Both the position numbers and the translations under genes were made by a program. A stretch of 64,000 bases of DNA from Paracoccus sp. S1E-3 (lineage in GTDB: Bacteria > Pseudomonadota > Alphaproteobacteria > Rhodobacterales > Rhodobacteraceae), in NCBI RefSeq assembly GCF_013868135.1, contig NZ_JACEMU010000004.1, forward strand, positions 1,178,001-1,242,000, read 5' to 3'. Under the pieces are notes generated by a model that saw only the letters and a list, made by a program, of their open reading frames with translations, was not told the DNA's origin and made no database searches. Below are positions 8,795 through 17,136 of the stretch, piece after piece; positions within the stretch are counted from its first letter, which is position 1; each line of letters begins with the position of its first letter.

Positions 8795-10065
8795 TCGACG
8801 CCTCCCTGATCGAGGGCGAGAATGCCGCCCGCAACGCCGATCTGGCGGTGGATTATGACGCGCTCGGCGCGCGGCTGGCCCGGCGCGGCATCGATATCGA
8901 GGCGTTGACCGCCCGCGCGGTGGGTTTTGGCGTGGCCGTCCCAAGCTGGGGCACCGGCACCGGCGGCACCCGCTTTGCCCGCTTTCCCGGCGCGGGTGAG
9001 CCGCGCGACATCATGGACAAGCTGGATGACTGCGGCGTCATCCACCAGCTGACCCGTGCCACCCCGCGCGTCAGCCTGCATATTCCGTGGGACAAGGCCG
9101 ATCCGGCGGACCTGCTGGCCAAGGCGCAGGAGGTGGGGCTTGGCTTTGACGCCATGAACTCCAACACCTTTCAGGACCAGCCGGATCAGGGCAGCAGCTA
9201 TAAATACGGCTCGCTGTCGCATGTCGATGCGGCCACCCGCCAGCAGGCGGTGGATCACAATCTGGAATGTATCGAGATCGGTCAGGCCATCGGGTCGAAA
9301 GCGCTGACGGTCTGGATCGGGGATGGGTCGAACTTTCCCGGCCAGACTTCGCTGTCGCGGCAGTTCGAACGCTATCTGGATGCGATGAAGGCCATCTATG
9401 CCGGTTTGCCCGAGGATTGGCGGATCTTCAGCGAGCACAAGATCTATGAACCCGCCTTCTATTCGACGGTGGTGCAGGACTGGGGCACCAGCCTGCTGAC
9501 CGCGCAGGAACTGGGGCCGAAGGCGCAATGCCTCGTCGATCTCGGCCATCACGCGCCGAACGTGAATATCGAGATGATCGTCGCTCGCCTGATCCGCGCG
9601 GGCAAGCTGGGCGGCTTTCATTTCAACGACAGCAAATATGGCGACGACGATCTGGACAGCGGCACCATCGAGCCGTTCCGCCTGTTCCTGATCTTCAACG
9701 AACTGGTCGAGCTGGAGGACACCCCCGGCCTGAACCTCGCCCATATGATCGACCAGAGCCATAACGTCACCGACCCGATCGAAAGCCTGATCGTCAGCAC
9801 GGGCGAGATCCAGCGCGCTTACGTTCAGGCCTCGCTGGTGGACCGTGCGGCGCTGGAAGGCTTCCGGCAAGAAAATGACGCGCTGATGGCGGCCGCGACC
9901 CTGCGCGCCGCCTTCCGCACCGATGTCGAGCCGATCCTGCAGATGGCCCGCGCGCGTCAGGACGCGGCGATCGATCCGGTGGCGACCTATCGCGCGTCGG
10001 GCTACCGCGCGCAGATGGCGGCGCAGCGGCCGCAATCGGCCGCAGGCGGTGGCGGCATCGTCTGA
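8791..10065 (+). CDS. rhaI: L-rhamnose isomerase (rhizobial/Pseudomonas type)
   Basis: This 424-residue xylose-isomerase-like TIM-barrel protein belongs to the L-rhamnose/sugar isomerase family, distinct from E. coli RhaA. Recognisable segments are VAVPSWGTGTGGTRFARFPG near 48-67, TVWIGDGSNFPGQ, FSEHKIYEPAFYSTV (metal-binding Glu), LVDLGHHAPNVNIEM and GGFHFNDSKYGDDDLDSG (metal-binding His/Asp). It converts L-rhamnose to L-rhamnulose before the kinase step. It starts within the rhaD stop (ATGA). The Gly-rich tail (AGGGGIV) is probably disordered. Confidence 0.93.
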   Translation: MIDASLIEGENAARNADLAVDYDALGARLARRGIDIEALTARAVGFGVAVPSWGTGTGGTRFARFPGAGEPRDIMDKLDDCGVIHQLTRATPRVSLHIPWDKADPADLLAKAQEVGLGFDAMNSNTFQDQPDQGSSYKYGSLSHVDAATRQQAVDHNLECIEIGQAIGSKALTVWIGDGSNFPGQTSLSRQFERYLDAMKAIYAGLPEDWRIFSEHKIYEPAFYSTVVQDWGTSLLTAQELGPKAQCLVDLGHHAPNVNIEMIVARLIRAGKLGGFHFNDSKYGDDDLDSGTIEPFRLFLIFNELVELEDTPGLNLAHMIDQSHNVTDPIESLIVSTGEIQRAYVQASLVDRAALEGFRQENDALMAAATLRAAFRTDVEPILQMARARQDAAIDPVATYRASGYRAQMAAQRPQSAAGGGGIV

Positions 10066-10071
10066 GTGCGC

Positions 10072-10958
10072 TCAGGGCCAGTCGGCATAGGACTGGTCGC
10101 CCCGTGCGCGCCGGGCACGGGCAGCGCGGCGGAATTGCGCCGGACTTTCGCCGCGCTGACGGGTGAAGAAGCGGGTGAAATAGGCCGGTTCGGAAAAGCC
10201 CAGCCGGAAGGCCAGCTGCCCGACCTGCATCCCGGTGCTGGCCAGCAGCTCTGATGCCTCGCGGATCAGCAGCTGATGCAGATAGGCCTGCGGCGACAGA
10301 CCGGTGGTCCGCCGCGCCGCCCTGCCCAGCCGGTCGCGGCTGACCCCCAGCATGGCGGCATAATCGCCGATGCCACGATGATCGTGCAGATGCTGCCCGG
10401 CCAGCAGCACAAAACGCTCGACCAGGCCCTGTGGCGCGCGGCCATGGGCGATCAGATCCGCCCGCGCCAGCCGCCACAGCTGCACGAGGATCAGAACAGG
10501 TAATGCCATTCGGCCACCTCGACACCGGCCTCGGCGCCCATCCGCTCGGCCTCCAGACCGGCGATCAGGGGGATGATGCGGGCGTCGGGATCGGGCGCAA
10601 AGCTCATGTCCTGGCCCAGGGTGCGCCGGATCTGCTCGCCCAACGGGCCGAGCGACAGCGACCCGATCAGCGCCACCGAGGGGATCAGCAGCAGACGCCC
10701 GCGCGCCCCGCTCTCGAAGGTCAGGGTGATGCCCGCCCCCTCGGCGCGCCAGGGCACGCGCGGGCCGTCGACGACCTGACCGCCAGGCGGGGCACTCTCC
10801 TCGTCCGCGCGCCTCAGCCGGGCCTGCCCGGCATCCAGCAGCAGCAGGCAGGCGGTGCCCGGCGGAACGACATAGGCCACGCGGGTCAGCGGGCTGCGAA
10901 TCTGCTGGACGCGCAGCCGCGCGCGACGGTCGGGGTGTGGTGGGGCGGCGCGTGGCAT
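10072..10958 (-). pseudogene. AraC-family regulator split by a frameshift
   Basis: Two overlapping frames together make one AraC-type regulator. The first (10958 to stop at 10491, ~155 residues) is a cupin-like sensor domain with VAYVVPPGTACLLLL and SVALIGSLSLGPLGEQIR. The second (open from at least 10509 to 10072, ~145 residues) has the AraC double helix-turn-helix, with GVSRDRLGRAARRTTGLSP and LAFRLGFSEPAYFTRFFTRQ. The frames cross at about 10491-10500. One extra base there would give a continuous ...EWHYL-LILVQLWRLAR linker, as in intact relatives. It may be a real inactivating deletion, a sequencing error, or two polypeptides coupled by the 19-nt overlap (ATG at 10509, TGA at 10491). It is divergent from the aldehyde dehydrogenase and may have regulated it. 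Confidence 0.75.
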
Positions 10959-11122
10959 GGCGGGGACAGACTGGCCGCGCGCGACCGTTCGGGTCAAGCA
11001 AAAGTGCAAATTACCGCCGCCCGGATGCATGTTCAGACCTTTTCGCCTCGGCCTAGGCTATACCGGGCATCGGGCGGCTGTGCCCCCACATCAGCCCGGT
11101 CGCAGCGAAGGGAGCATATCTG

Positions 11123-12571
11123 ATGGAAGACCTGGACCTCTATATCGACGGCAAGCATATCCCGGCCGAGGATAACCGCCGCTTCATGCGCGAAAACCCG
11201 ATCAGCGGCGCGGTGGTGACCCGCGCCGCCGCCGCCTCGCTCGCCGATGCCACCCGCGCCGTCGACGCCGCTGCCCGCGCCTTCCCCGCATGGTCGCGCA
11301 CCACCCCCGCCGAACGGCGCAGTCGGCTGCTGGCGGCCGCGCGGAACCTCAAGGCGCGCGGCGACGAAATCGTGGCGGCGATGCAGGCCGAGATCGGCGC
11401 GACCGAGGCATGGGCGCGTTTCAACATCATGCTGGCCGCCGACATGCTGGTCGAGGCCGCCGCCCTGACGACCCAGATCAAGGGCGAGATCCTGCCCTCG
11501 AACCGGCCGGGCACCACCGCCTTCGCGGTCCGCCAGCCGGCGGGCGTGGTGCTGGCCATGGCGCCGTGGAATGCCCCGGTGATCCTCGGGGTGCGGGCCA
11601 TCGCCACGCCCCTCGCCTGCGGCAATACGGTGGTGATGAAGACCTCGGAACTGTGCCCGAAGGTTCATGCGCTGATCGTTGAAGCCATCGCCGAAGCAGG
11701 CTTCCCCGCGGGCACGCTGAATGCCATTTCGAATGCGCCCGACGACGCCCCCGCCCTTGTCGAGGCCCTGATCGCCCAACCGGCGGTGCGACGGGTGAAC
11801 TTCACCGGCTCGACCCGTGTGGGTCAGGTGATCGGCGAACTGGCCGGACGGCACCTGAAGCCCGCGCTGCTGGAACTGGGCGGCAAGGGTCCGCTGATCG
11901 TGCTGGAAGATGCCGATATCGACGCCGCCGTCGCGGCCGCGGCCTTCGGCGCCTATATGAATCAGGGGCAAATCTGCATGTCCACCGAACGCATCATCCC
12001 CGTGGGCAGCGCCGGCGACCGCTTCGTCGCGGCTTTTGCCGCCAAGGTCGCCAGCCTGACCGCCGGCGATCCCACCGAGGGCGCACAGCCGCTGGGTTCG
12101 ATGGTGTCGCGCGCCGCGGCTGATCGGGTCCGCGACCTGGTGCAGGACGCCACCGCCAAGGGCGCACGCCTGATCGCGGGGGGCGGCGAGGGCACGATGC
12201 TGAACGCCGCCGCGCTCGACCACGTTACCCCGGAGATGCGCCTTTACAGCGAGGAAAGTTTCGGCCCGATCGCCGCCATCATCCGCGCCGCCTCGGTCGA
12301 TGAGGCGGTGCGCATCGCCAATGAAAGCGATTTCGGCCTGTCCTCGGCGGTGTTCGGCCGCGACGTGATGGCGGCGCTGGATGTCGCCAAGCGCATCGAA
12401 TCCGGCATCTGCCACATCAACGGCCCGACCGTCCATGACGAGGCGCAGATGCCGTTCGGTGGGGTCAAATCCTCGGGCTATGGCCGGTTCGGCGGCAATT
12501 GGGGGATCGCCGAATTTACCGAACTGCGATGGATCACCATTCAGGACGGCCCGCTGCATTACCCGATCTGA
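11123..12571 (+). CDS. NAD(P)-dependent aldehyde dehydrogenase (vanillin/salicylaldehyde dehydrogenase-like)
   Basis: This 482-residue ALDH-superfamily enzyme has the general-base Glu in LLELGGKGP (E251), the nucleophilic Cys in NQGQICMSTE (C285) and the cofactor loop FTGSTRVGQ. The ICMSTER context and MAPWNAPVILGVRA resemble vanillin, benzaldehyde and salicylaldehyde dehydrogenases more than lactaldehyde dehydrogenases. It oxidises an aldehyde to the acid. It sits beside an AraC-type regulator, a pairing common for aromatic aldehyde genes. Because it follows the rha locus, a role in oxidising L-lactaldehyde is an alternative. An 18-bp tandem repeat begins right after its stop. Confidence 0.85.
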   Translation: MEDLDLYIDGKHIPAEDNRRFMRENPISGAVVTRAAAASLADATRAVDAAARAFPAWSRTTPAERRSRLLAAARNLKARGDEIVAAMQAEIGATEAWARFNIMLAADMLVEAAALTTQIKGEILPSNRPGTTAFAVRQPAGVVLAMAPWNAPVILGVRAIATPLACGNTVVMKTSELCPKVHALIVEAIAEAGFPAGTLNAISNAPDDAPALVEALIAQPAVRRVNFTGSTRVGQVIGELAGRHLKPALLELGGKGPLIVLEDADIDAAVAAAAFGAYMNQGQICMSTERIIPVGSAGDRFVAAFAAKVASLTAGDPTEGAQPLGSMVSRAAADRVRDLVQDATAKGARLIAGGGEGTMLNAAALDHVTPEMRLYSEESFGPIAAIIRAASVDEAVRIANESDFGLSSAVFGRDVMAALDVAKRIESGICHINGPTVHDEAQMPFGGVKSSGYGRFGGNWGIAEFTELRWITIQDGPLHYPI

Positions 12572-12607
12572 TCCTGCGCCGGTGTCCTGTCCTGCGCCGG
12601 TGTCCTG
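12572..12607. repeat. tandem 18-bp direct repeat, two perfect copies
   Basis: The unit TCCTGCGCCGGTGTCCTG occurs twice back to back immediately after the aldehyde dehydrogenase stop codon. It is probably a slippage duplication. It has no evident function. Confidence 0.8.
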
Positions 12608-12643
12608 GGACCCTGCGGCCGCCCCGTTCCACAATAGCAAAGA

Positions 12644-12664
12644 CCGGACCCGTTGCGGGCCCGG
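12644..12664 (+). terminator. weak candidate terminator after the aldehyde dehydrogenase
   Basis: A 9-bp GC-rich stem with one A-C mismatch (CCGGACCCG / CGGGCCCGG) and a TTG loop is followed by a broken T-rich stretch (CCCTTGTTACCTT). It is the only candidate stop signal for the 11123-12571 gene. Confidence 0.35.
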
Positions 12665-13582
12665 CCCTTGTTACCTTCATGCCCGGCGGTATGCTCGCGC
12701 ACCGTCCCGGCATCCTCGTCATCGACGACTCGCTAACGGTTCACTCGTTACCTGGCACGCCGCTGGCAGTGGCTGGCATGTCGCCGGGCCAGTTGCCGTC
12801 CCGTCTGTCCCGGCGCGAAGATGCGCGCCGTCGGTGCAGGGTCAGCGCCGCCATTCGGGTCGGTGAACGGCGCACGCGTGTCAGCCTGCGCCGATGTGGT
12901 CATCCCACGCGGCCCCTCGGCGCCGGTATGGGGAATTTCGGCCTGCACACAGGTGGCAATGACCACCCTGCGTCGCGCGCGCAACGGGTGGAGATATTCC
13001 ACCTGTGGCGGAATCCGGTCGGCCGAGATCACCTCGGTCTGCCGATCGCCAGAAGATGTGCGGATCGGGGCACCGCGGGCAAAGCAAGACGCGGTCAGCC
13101 TGCCGGCGCGGGACGGATCGGGGTCGGCATTGCCTCCGAAGCGGAGATCAGCCGTGTCGAAGTCTTGCAGAGCGGTCCTGACGCCGGGACCGCCCGCTCG
13201 CATCACCTTCGCCGACTGGCAGGCAGCAGTCATGGCCAAGACGTAACCCTCCTACAGAAAGGAACGCTGTCAGGCGGCGTTCCAGTTCGATGGGTCGGCC
13301 AGATCATAACCAGATCGTTCAGTCCAAATTCCGGCCGAGTCTGCGACACTCCCTACCGCGAAGATTAGCCCAGGCAAAAGTTTTCGCAATTGATGCTTTG
13401 GTCCCGCGACCTGTTCTTTTGGCCAGTTCGGCACGCGATTAAGCCTGTAAGGCTGAAGTTGCCGATCCGATGCCGGCGCCCCCTCGCAGCGGCAACCGTC
13501 ACCATGCTGATACCGGAATGACATGCCGGTGTCGCAATCAGCCGCGAAGGATCGCGCGTCACTTTCCGACCCCGAGGACCCC
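12665..13582. other. ~0.9 kb without a recognisable gene
   Basis: Several open frames cross this stretch on both strands (for example 12821-13246 plus and 12748-13239 minus). None gives a protein I recognise, none has a convincing ribosome site, and their composition is Arg/Pro/Ser-rich as in shadow frames. A 7-bp hairpin (GGAACGC / GCGTTCC, 13261-13283) lies in the middle. The last 200 bases are less GC-rich and probably hold the promoter of the next gene. It may be the eroded remains of a lost gene. Confidence 0.5.
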
Positions 13583-15745
13583 ATGTCGATCCGCACTGCC
13601 CTGACCTCTCTGGTGGCGCTTGCCGCCGCCCTGCCCGCCCATGCCGAACCAACCTTCAACCGCATCGCCAGCTTCGCCACCGCCGCCAACATGGCCGAGG
13701 GCGAAGACCGCGCCCGCGCCACCTCGGCCGAGATCATGGCGGTGTCGGACGACGGCAATATGCTGATCTATTCCGACAGCCCGCTGGGGGTGATCGGGCT
13801 GGTCGACATCACCGATCCGGCCCAGCCCAGGCCGCTGGGCAATATCGCGATGGAGGGCGAGCCGACCACCACGGTCATCAAGGGCGGCATGGCCTTCGTC
13901 GGGGTGAACCGCTCGCCCAGCCGTGCGGCGCCGGCGGGCGTGCTGCGCAGCGTCGATCTGGCCACCCGCAAGGTGATCGCCGATTGCGATCTGGGCGGCC
14001 AGCCCGACAGCGTCGCGATTTCGGCCGCAGGCGACATGATCGCCGTCGCCATCGAGAATGAACGCGACGAAGACGTCAATGACGGCGCGTTGCCGCAGGC
14101 GCCCGCCGGCTTCGTGGTTCGCCTGCCGGTCACCGACGGCGCCGTCGACTGCGCGGCCAAGCAGGTGATCGAGCTGACCGGCCTCAGCGAGATCGCGCCC
14201 GAGGACCCCGAGCCGGAATATCTGGCCTTCAACGCGGCGGGCGAACTGGCGGTCACCTTGCAGGAAAACAATCACATCGTGCTGATTGGCGCGGACGGGA
14301 CCGTGACCCGGCATTTCAGCGCCGGGACGGTGGATCTCGCCGGGATCGACGACACCAAGGACGGTGCCATCAGCGCAGATGCGACGCTGACCGGCGTTCC
14401 ACGCGAACCCGACGCCCTGGCATGGATCGACAACGAACACTTCGTTACCGCCAATGAAGGCGACTGGAAGGGCGGCAGCCGGGGCTTCACCATCTGGAAG
14501 ACTGATGGCAGCGTGGTCTTCGACAGCGGCAATCTGCTGGACCGCGAACTGATGCGGATCGGCCATTACCCCGAGGGCCGCTCGGGCAAGAAGGGGGGCG
14601 AACCCGAGGCTGTGATCTCCGCGCGCTATGGCGAGCAGCCGCTGATCTTCGTCGCCTCGGAGCGGGGCAGCGTGGTCTTTGTCTTCGATGTCGCCGACCC
14701 CGCCGCGCCGAAGCTTCTGCAGACCCTGCCTTCGGGCATCGGCCCCGAGGGACTGGTGGCGATCCCCCAGCGCGACCTGTTCGCCACCGCCAACGAAACC
14801 GATCTGGGCGAGGACGGGGGCGCCCGCGCCCATGTGATGCTCTATCAGCGCACGGAGGCGCCGGCGGCCTATCCGACCCTGATCGCCGCCGAGGCCGAGG
14901 CCCCGATCGGCTGGGGCGCCCTGTCCGGCCTGACGATGGATGCGGCGGACCCCGGCAAGCTTTATGCGGTCAGTGACAGCGCCTATGCGGCGGCGCCGGC
15001 GATCTACAGCATCGACACCACCAGCCAGCCCGCACGCATCACCGCAAAGACGGTGGTGACCCGCAACGGCGCCCCGGCCGAGAAGCTGGATCTGGAAGGG
15101 ATTGCGGCAGACGGTCAGGGCGGCTTCTGGCTGGTGTCCGAAGGCAACGACGAAAAGGGCGTTCCCCATGCGGTCCTGCATGTCGATGCCGCGGGCGAGG
15201 TGACGCAGGAATTTCCCCTGCCCGAAGCGCTGGCGCCCCATGCGCGGCGCTTCGGTTTCGAAGGCATCGCGCTGGTGGACGGCATGCTGTGGCTGGCGGT
15301 GCAGCGCGAATGGGGCGACGACCCCGCCGGCCAGACGAAGCTTCTGCGCCTGAACCCTGCCAACGGCGAATGGGCCGGGGTGCTCTATCCGCTGGAGGCG
15401 ACCGATAACGGCTGGGTCGGGCTGTCGGAGATGGCGCGCTACGGCGATGCGCTTTACCTGATCGAGCGTGACAACCAGATCGGCGAGGGCGCCCGGCTGA
15501 AGGCGATCACGCGGGTCAAGCTGGCCGATCTGGCCCCGGCACCCCTCGGCACGCCGCTGCCGCTCGTCCAGAAGGAGGTTCTGCGCGACCTGATCCCCGA
15601 CCTGAAGGGCTGGGGCGGTTACGTGCAGGACAAGGTCGAGGGGATGACCATCGCCCCCGATGGAACCGCCTGGCTGGTCACCGACAATGACGGCGTCGAC
15701 GACGCCTCGGGCGAGACGCTGCTCTGGTCGGTCAAGCTGGACTGA
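13583..15745 (+). CDS. secreted esterase-like-activity-of-phytase (phytase-like) protein
   Basis: This is a 720-residue exported protein with a clear Sec signal peptide (MSIRTALTSLVALAAALPAHA). The ATG at 13583 is chosen because it starts the signal peptide and has GAGG 6 nt upstream; a longer in-frame extension exists. The N-terminal half (residues ~25-430) looks like a beta-propeller (repeated VFDVADPAAPKLLQTL-type blades, GPEGLVAIP). The C-terminal half (~450-720) has the phytase-like signatures LDLEGIAADGQGGFWLVSEG, FGFEGIALVDG and a final AWLVTDNDGVDD. It probably acts in the periplasm on a phosphorylated or ester substrate. The real substrate is unknown. A strong bidirectional hairpin follows. 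Confidence 0.75.
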   Translation: MSIRTALTSLVALAAALPAHAEPTFNRIASFATAANMAEGEDRARATSAEIMAVSDDGNMLIYSDSPLGVIGLVDITDPAQPRPLGNIAMEGEPTTTVIKGGMAFVGVNRSPSRAAPAGVLRSVDLATRKVIADCDLGGQPDSVAISAAGDMIAVAIENERDEDVNDGALPQAPAGFVVRLPVTDGAVDCAAKQVIELTGLSEIAPEDPEPEYLAFNAAGELAVTLQENNHIVLIGADGTVTRHFSAGTVDLAGIDDTKDGAISADATLTGVPREPDALAWIDNEHFVTANEGDWKGGSRGFTIWKTDGSVVFDSGNLLDRELMRIGHYPEGRSGKKGGEPEAVISARYGEQPLIFVASERGSVVFVFDVADPAAPKLLQTLPSGIGPEGLVAIPQRDLFATANETDLGEDGGARAHVMLYQRTEAPAAYPTLIAAEAEAPIGWGALSGLTMDAADPGKLYAVSDSAYAAAPAIYSIDTTSQPARITAKTVVTRNGAPAEKLDLEGIAADGQGGFWLVSEGNDEKGVPHAVLHVDAAGEVTQEFPLPEALAPHARRFGFEGIALVDGMLWLAVQREWGDDPAGQTKLLRLNPANGEWAGVLYPLEATDNGWVGLSEMARYGDALYLIERDNQIGEGARLKAITRVKLADLAPAPLGTPLPLVQKEVLRDLIPDLKGWGGYVQDKVEGMTIAPDGTAWLVTDNDGVDDASGETLLWSVKLD

Positions 15746-15762
15746 ACCGCGTCCCCGCCCGG

Positions 15763-15788
15763 AAAGGCCCCGCGACCGCGGGGCCTTT
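15763..15788. terminator. bidirectional rho-independent terminator
   Basis: A perfect 12-bp stem (AAAGGCCCCGCG / CGCGGGGCCTTT) lies between two convergent genes (stops at 15745 and 15797). A and T tracts flank the two sides, so it can serve both directions. Confidence 0.85.
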
Positions 15789-15796
15789 CATGTCCG

Positions 15797-16699
15797 TCAG
15801 CGCGCAGCCTTGTTCCTGCGCGCCGGCGGATCATCGGTCAGCCGGCGAACGAAACGGACACCCGTCTGCTGTGACAGCATCTGCTGGGCAACGCCGCGCA
15901 GCCCGACCTCTGCCAGGACCGCGCCGTTGCGGTAATGGACGGTCGAGATCTCCATATCCTCGGGTAATGCCTTGCCACGCAGCTTGCCGCCGAGGATGAA
16001 ATGCTGCGCGTCCGGCAGCTGATACCAGTCCAGGCCCGAGCGCCGAATGGCCACCGGCAGCGACAGCTGATCCAGATAGGGGCGGCGATTGGGAATGGTC
16101 TCGACCCGGTCGATCATCCGGGCGGTGTCATACCAGACATCGGCAAACCGCCCCTGCGGCGTCGCCTGTTCGGGAAAGACCACCAGCCCGGCACTGTAAT
16201 AGGGGATCGAGCGGTGTCGCTGCCGCATCAGGCGCACCCGCTCGGTCGGGACGGGCATGTCGAACACGCGATAGACCTGATCCCAGATGTCGCGTGGCGC
16301 CCACCCCATAGAGGCCGCGACCGAACAGGACACATGGCCCTGCCGGACAAGGTTTTCGGGTGTATTGGGGCGCAGGAACAGCACGTCGCTGTCGATGAAG
16401 GCCGAATATTCGCTGTCACGAGGCTGGAGTGCGGCGACGATCTTGTTGCCATGCGGATAAGGCTCGTCCCACATGCCTTCGGTCTTCATCGGGCGGAGTT
16501 CGGCTCCCATGATCTCATGTGCCTTGAACACCGCGGGGTGCAGTTCCCCCATGCGATGTTCGGGACAATAGCCAATGGCGGCGACATCAGGGCCGAAATG
16601 GGTGCGGATCGACGCCAGCAGCGTGCAGGCCATGATCTGATAGTCCGGCGGCTCGACAATATAGAAGAAGGTCAGTCTGGGCATTACAGGTCGGGTCAT
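15797..16699 (-). CDS. putative GT-A-fold glycosyltransferase-like protein
   Basis: This ~300-residue soluble protein has no signal peptide. The N-terminal segment (RLTFFYIVEPPDYQIMACTLLASIRTHFG) and the acidic motif FIDSDVLFLRP near residue 100 look like the nucleotide-sugar-binding part of a GT-A transferase (DxD-like). YYSAGLVVFPEQ and PYLDQLSLPVAI fit the later core of the same fold. No sugar or acceptor can be named, and no polysaccharide cluster surrounds it. The start is uncertain: TTG 16717, ATG 16699 or ATG 16684 are all possible and none has a good ribosome site. It is convergent with the phytase-like gene across a strong terminator. Confidence 0.6.
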   Translation of the reverse strand: MTRPVMPRLTFFYIVEPPDYQIMACTLLASIRTHFGPDVAAIGYCPEHRMGELHPAVFKAHEIMGAELRPMKTEGMWDEPYPHGNKIVAALQPRDSEYSAFIDSDVLFLRPNTPENLVRQGHVSCSVAASMGWAPRDIWDQVYRVFDMPVPTERVRLMRQRHRSIPYYSAGLVVFPEQATPQGRFADVWYDTARMIDRVETIPNRRPYLDQLSLPVAIRRSGLDWYQLPDAQHFILGGKLRGKALPEDMEISTVHYRNGAVLAEVGLRGVAQQMLSQQTGVRFVRRLTDDPPARRNKAAR

Positions 16700-16840
16700 T
16701 CTGTGATCGTGGCGCAAGTCTCTGTTGCTTTAGGCATTCCCGCGCCCCCGACTGTCAACCGGCACCGGCCATCGAAACGATAAAAAGCCGGAACGCCCTG
16801 CGCACCGGCTGCAAACGACCATCTCTCATTTCGGTGGAAA

Positions 16841-16917
16841 TGGTAGCGGAGGAGGGATTTGAACCCCCGACACAAGGATTATGATTCCTCTGCTCTAACC
16901 AGCTGAGCTACTCCGCC
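16841..16917 (-). tRNA. tRNA-Met (CAU), elongator type
   Basis: The minus strand reads a 77-nt cloverleaf with encoded CCA. It shows an acceptor stem GGCGGAG / CTCCGCT, a D-loop AGCTGGTTA, an anticodon loop ATCATAA (anticodon CAU) and a T-loop TTCAAAT. The body resembles alphaproteobacterial elongator tRNA-Met rather than initiator tRNA (no three G-C pairs at the base of the anticodon stem) or the lysidine-modified tRNA-Ile. Confidence 0.93.
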
Positions 16918-17136
16918 CCAAGCGACCCGCTTCGGGTGCAGGCGATGTAGGAGAGGCGGGCGGGGGCGTCAAGCGGTTTTTGACGAAAATCGCAGCCGGC
17001 TGCGCGGGATTTCGTGACGGGGCGTCGCGATCATGGCGCCTGAGGCAGCGGACGGCCGGGGGGCGGCAACTTGACGCGGATGGGATGCACCGATAGCGTC
17101 GGCGCATTGTATTTCCCCTTTTTCTCAGGTCCCTGA

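Noticed and set aside
7207..10065. 952-codon frame covering rhaD and rhaI
   Set aside because: Only its last 424 codons are rhaI. The rest is the rhaD gene read in the wrong frame.
12821..13246. possible 141-residue gene in the 12.6-13.5 kb gap
   Set aside because: There is no ribosome site, no recognisable family, and competing frames of similar length lie on the other strand.
16841..16917. tRNA-Ile2 (CAU read as lysidine) instead of tRNA-Met
   Set aside because: The body sequence and stems resemble alphaproteobacterial elongator tRNA-Met. tRNA-Ile2 usually starts differently.
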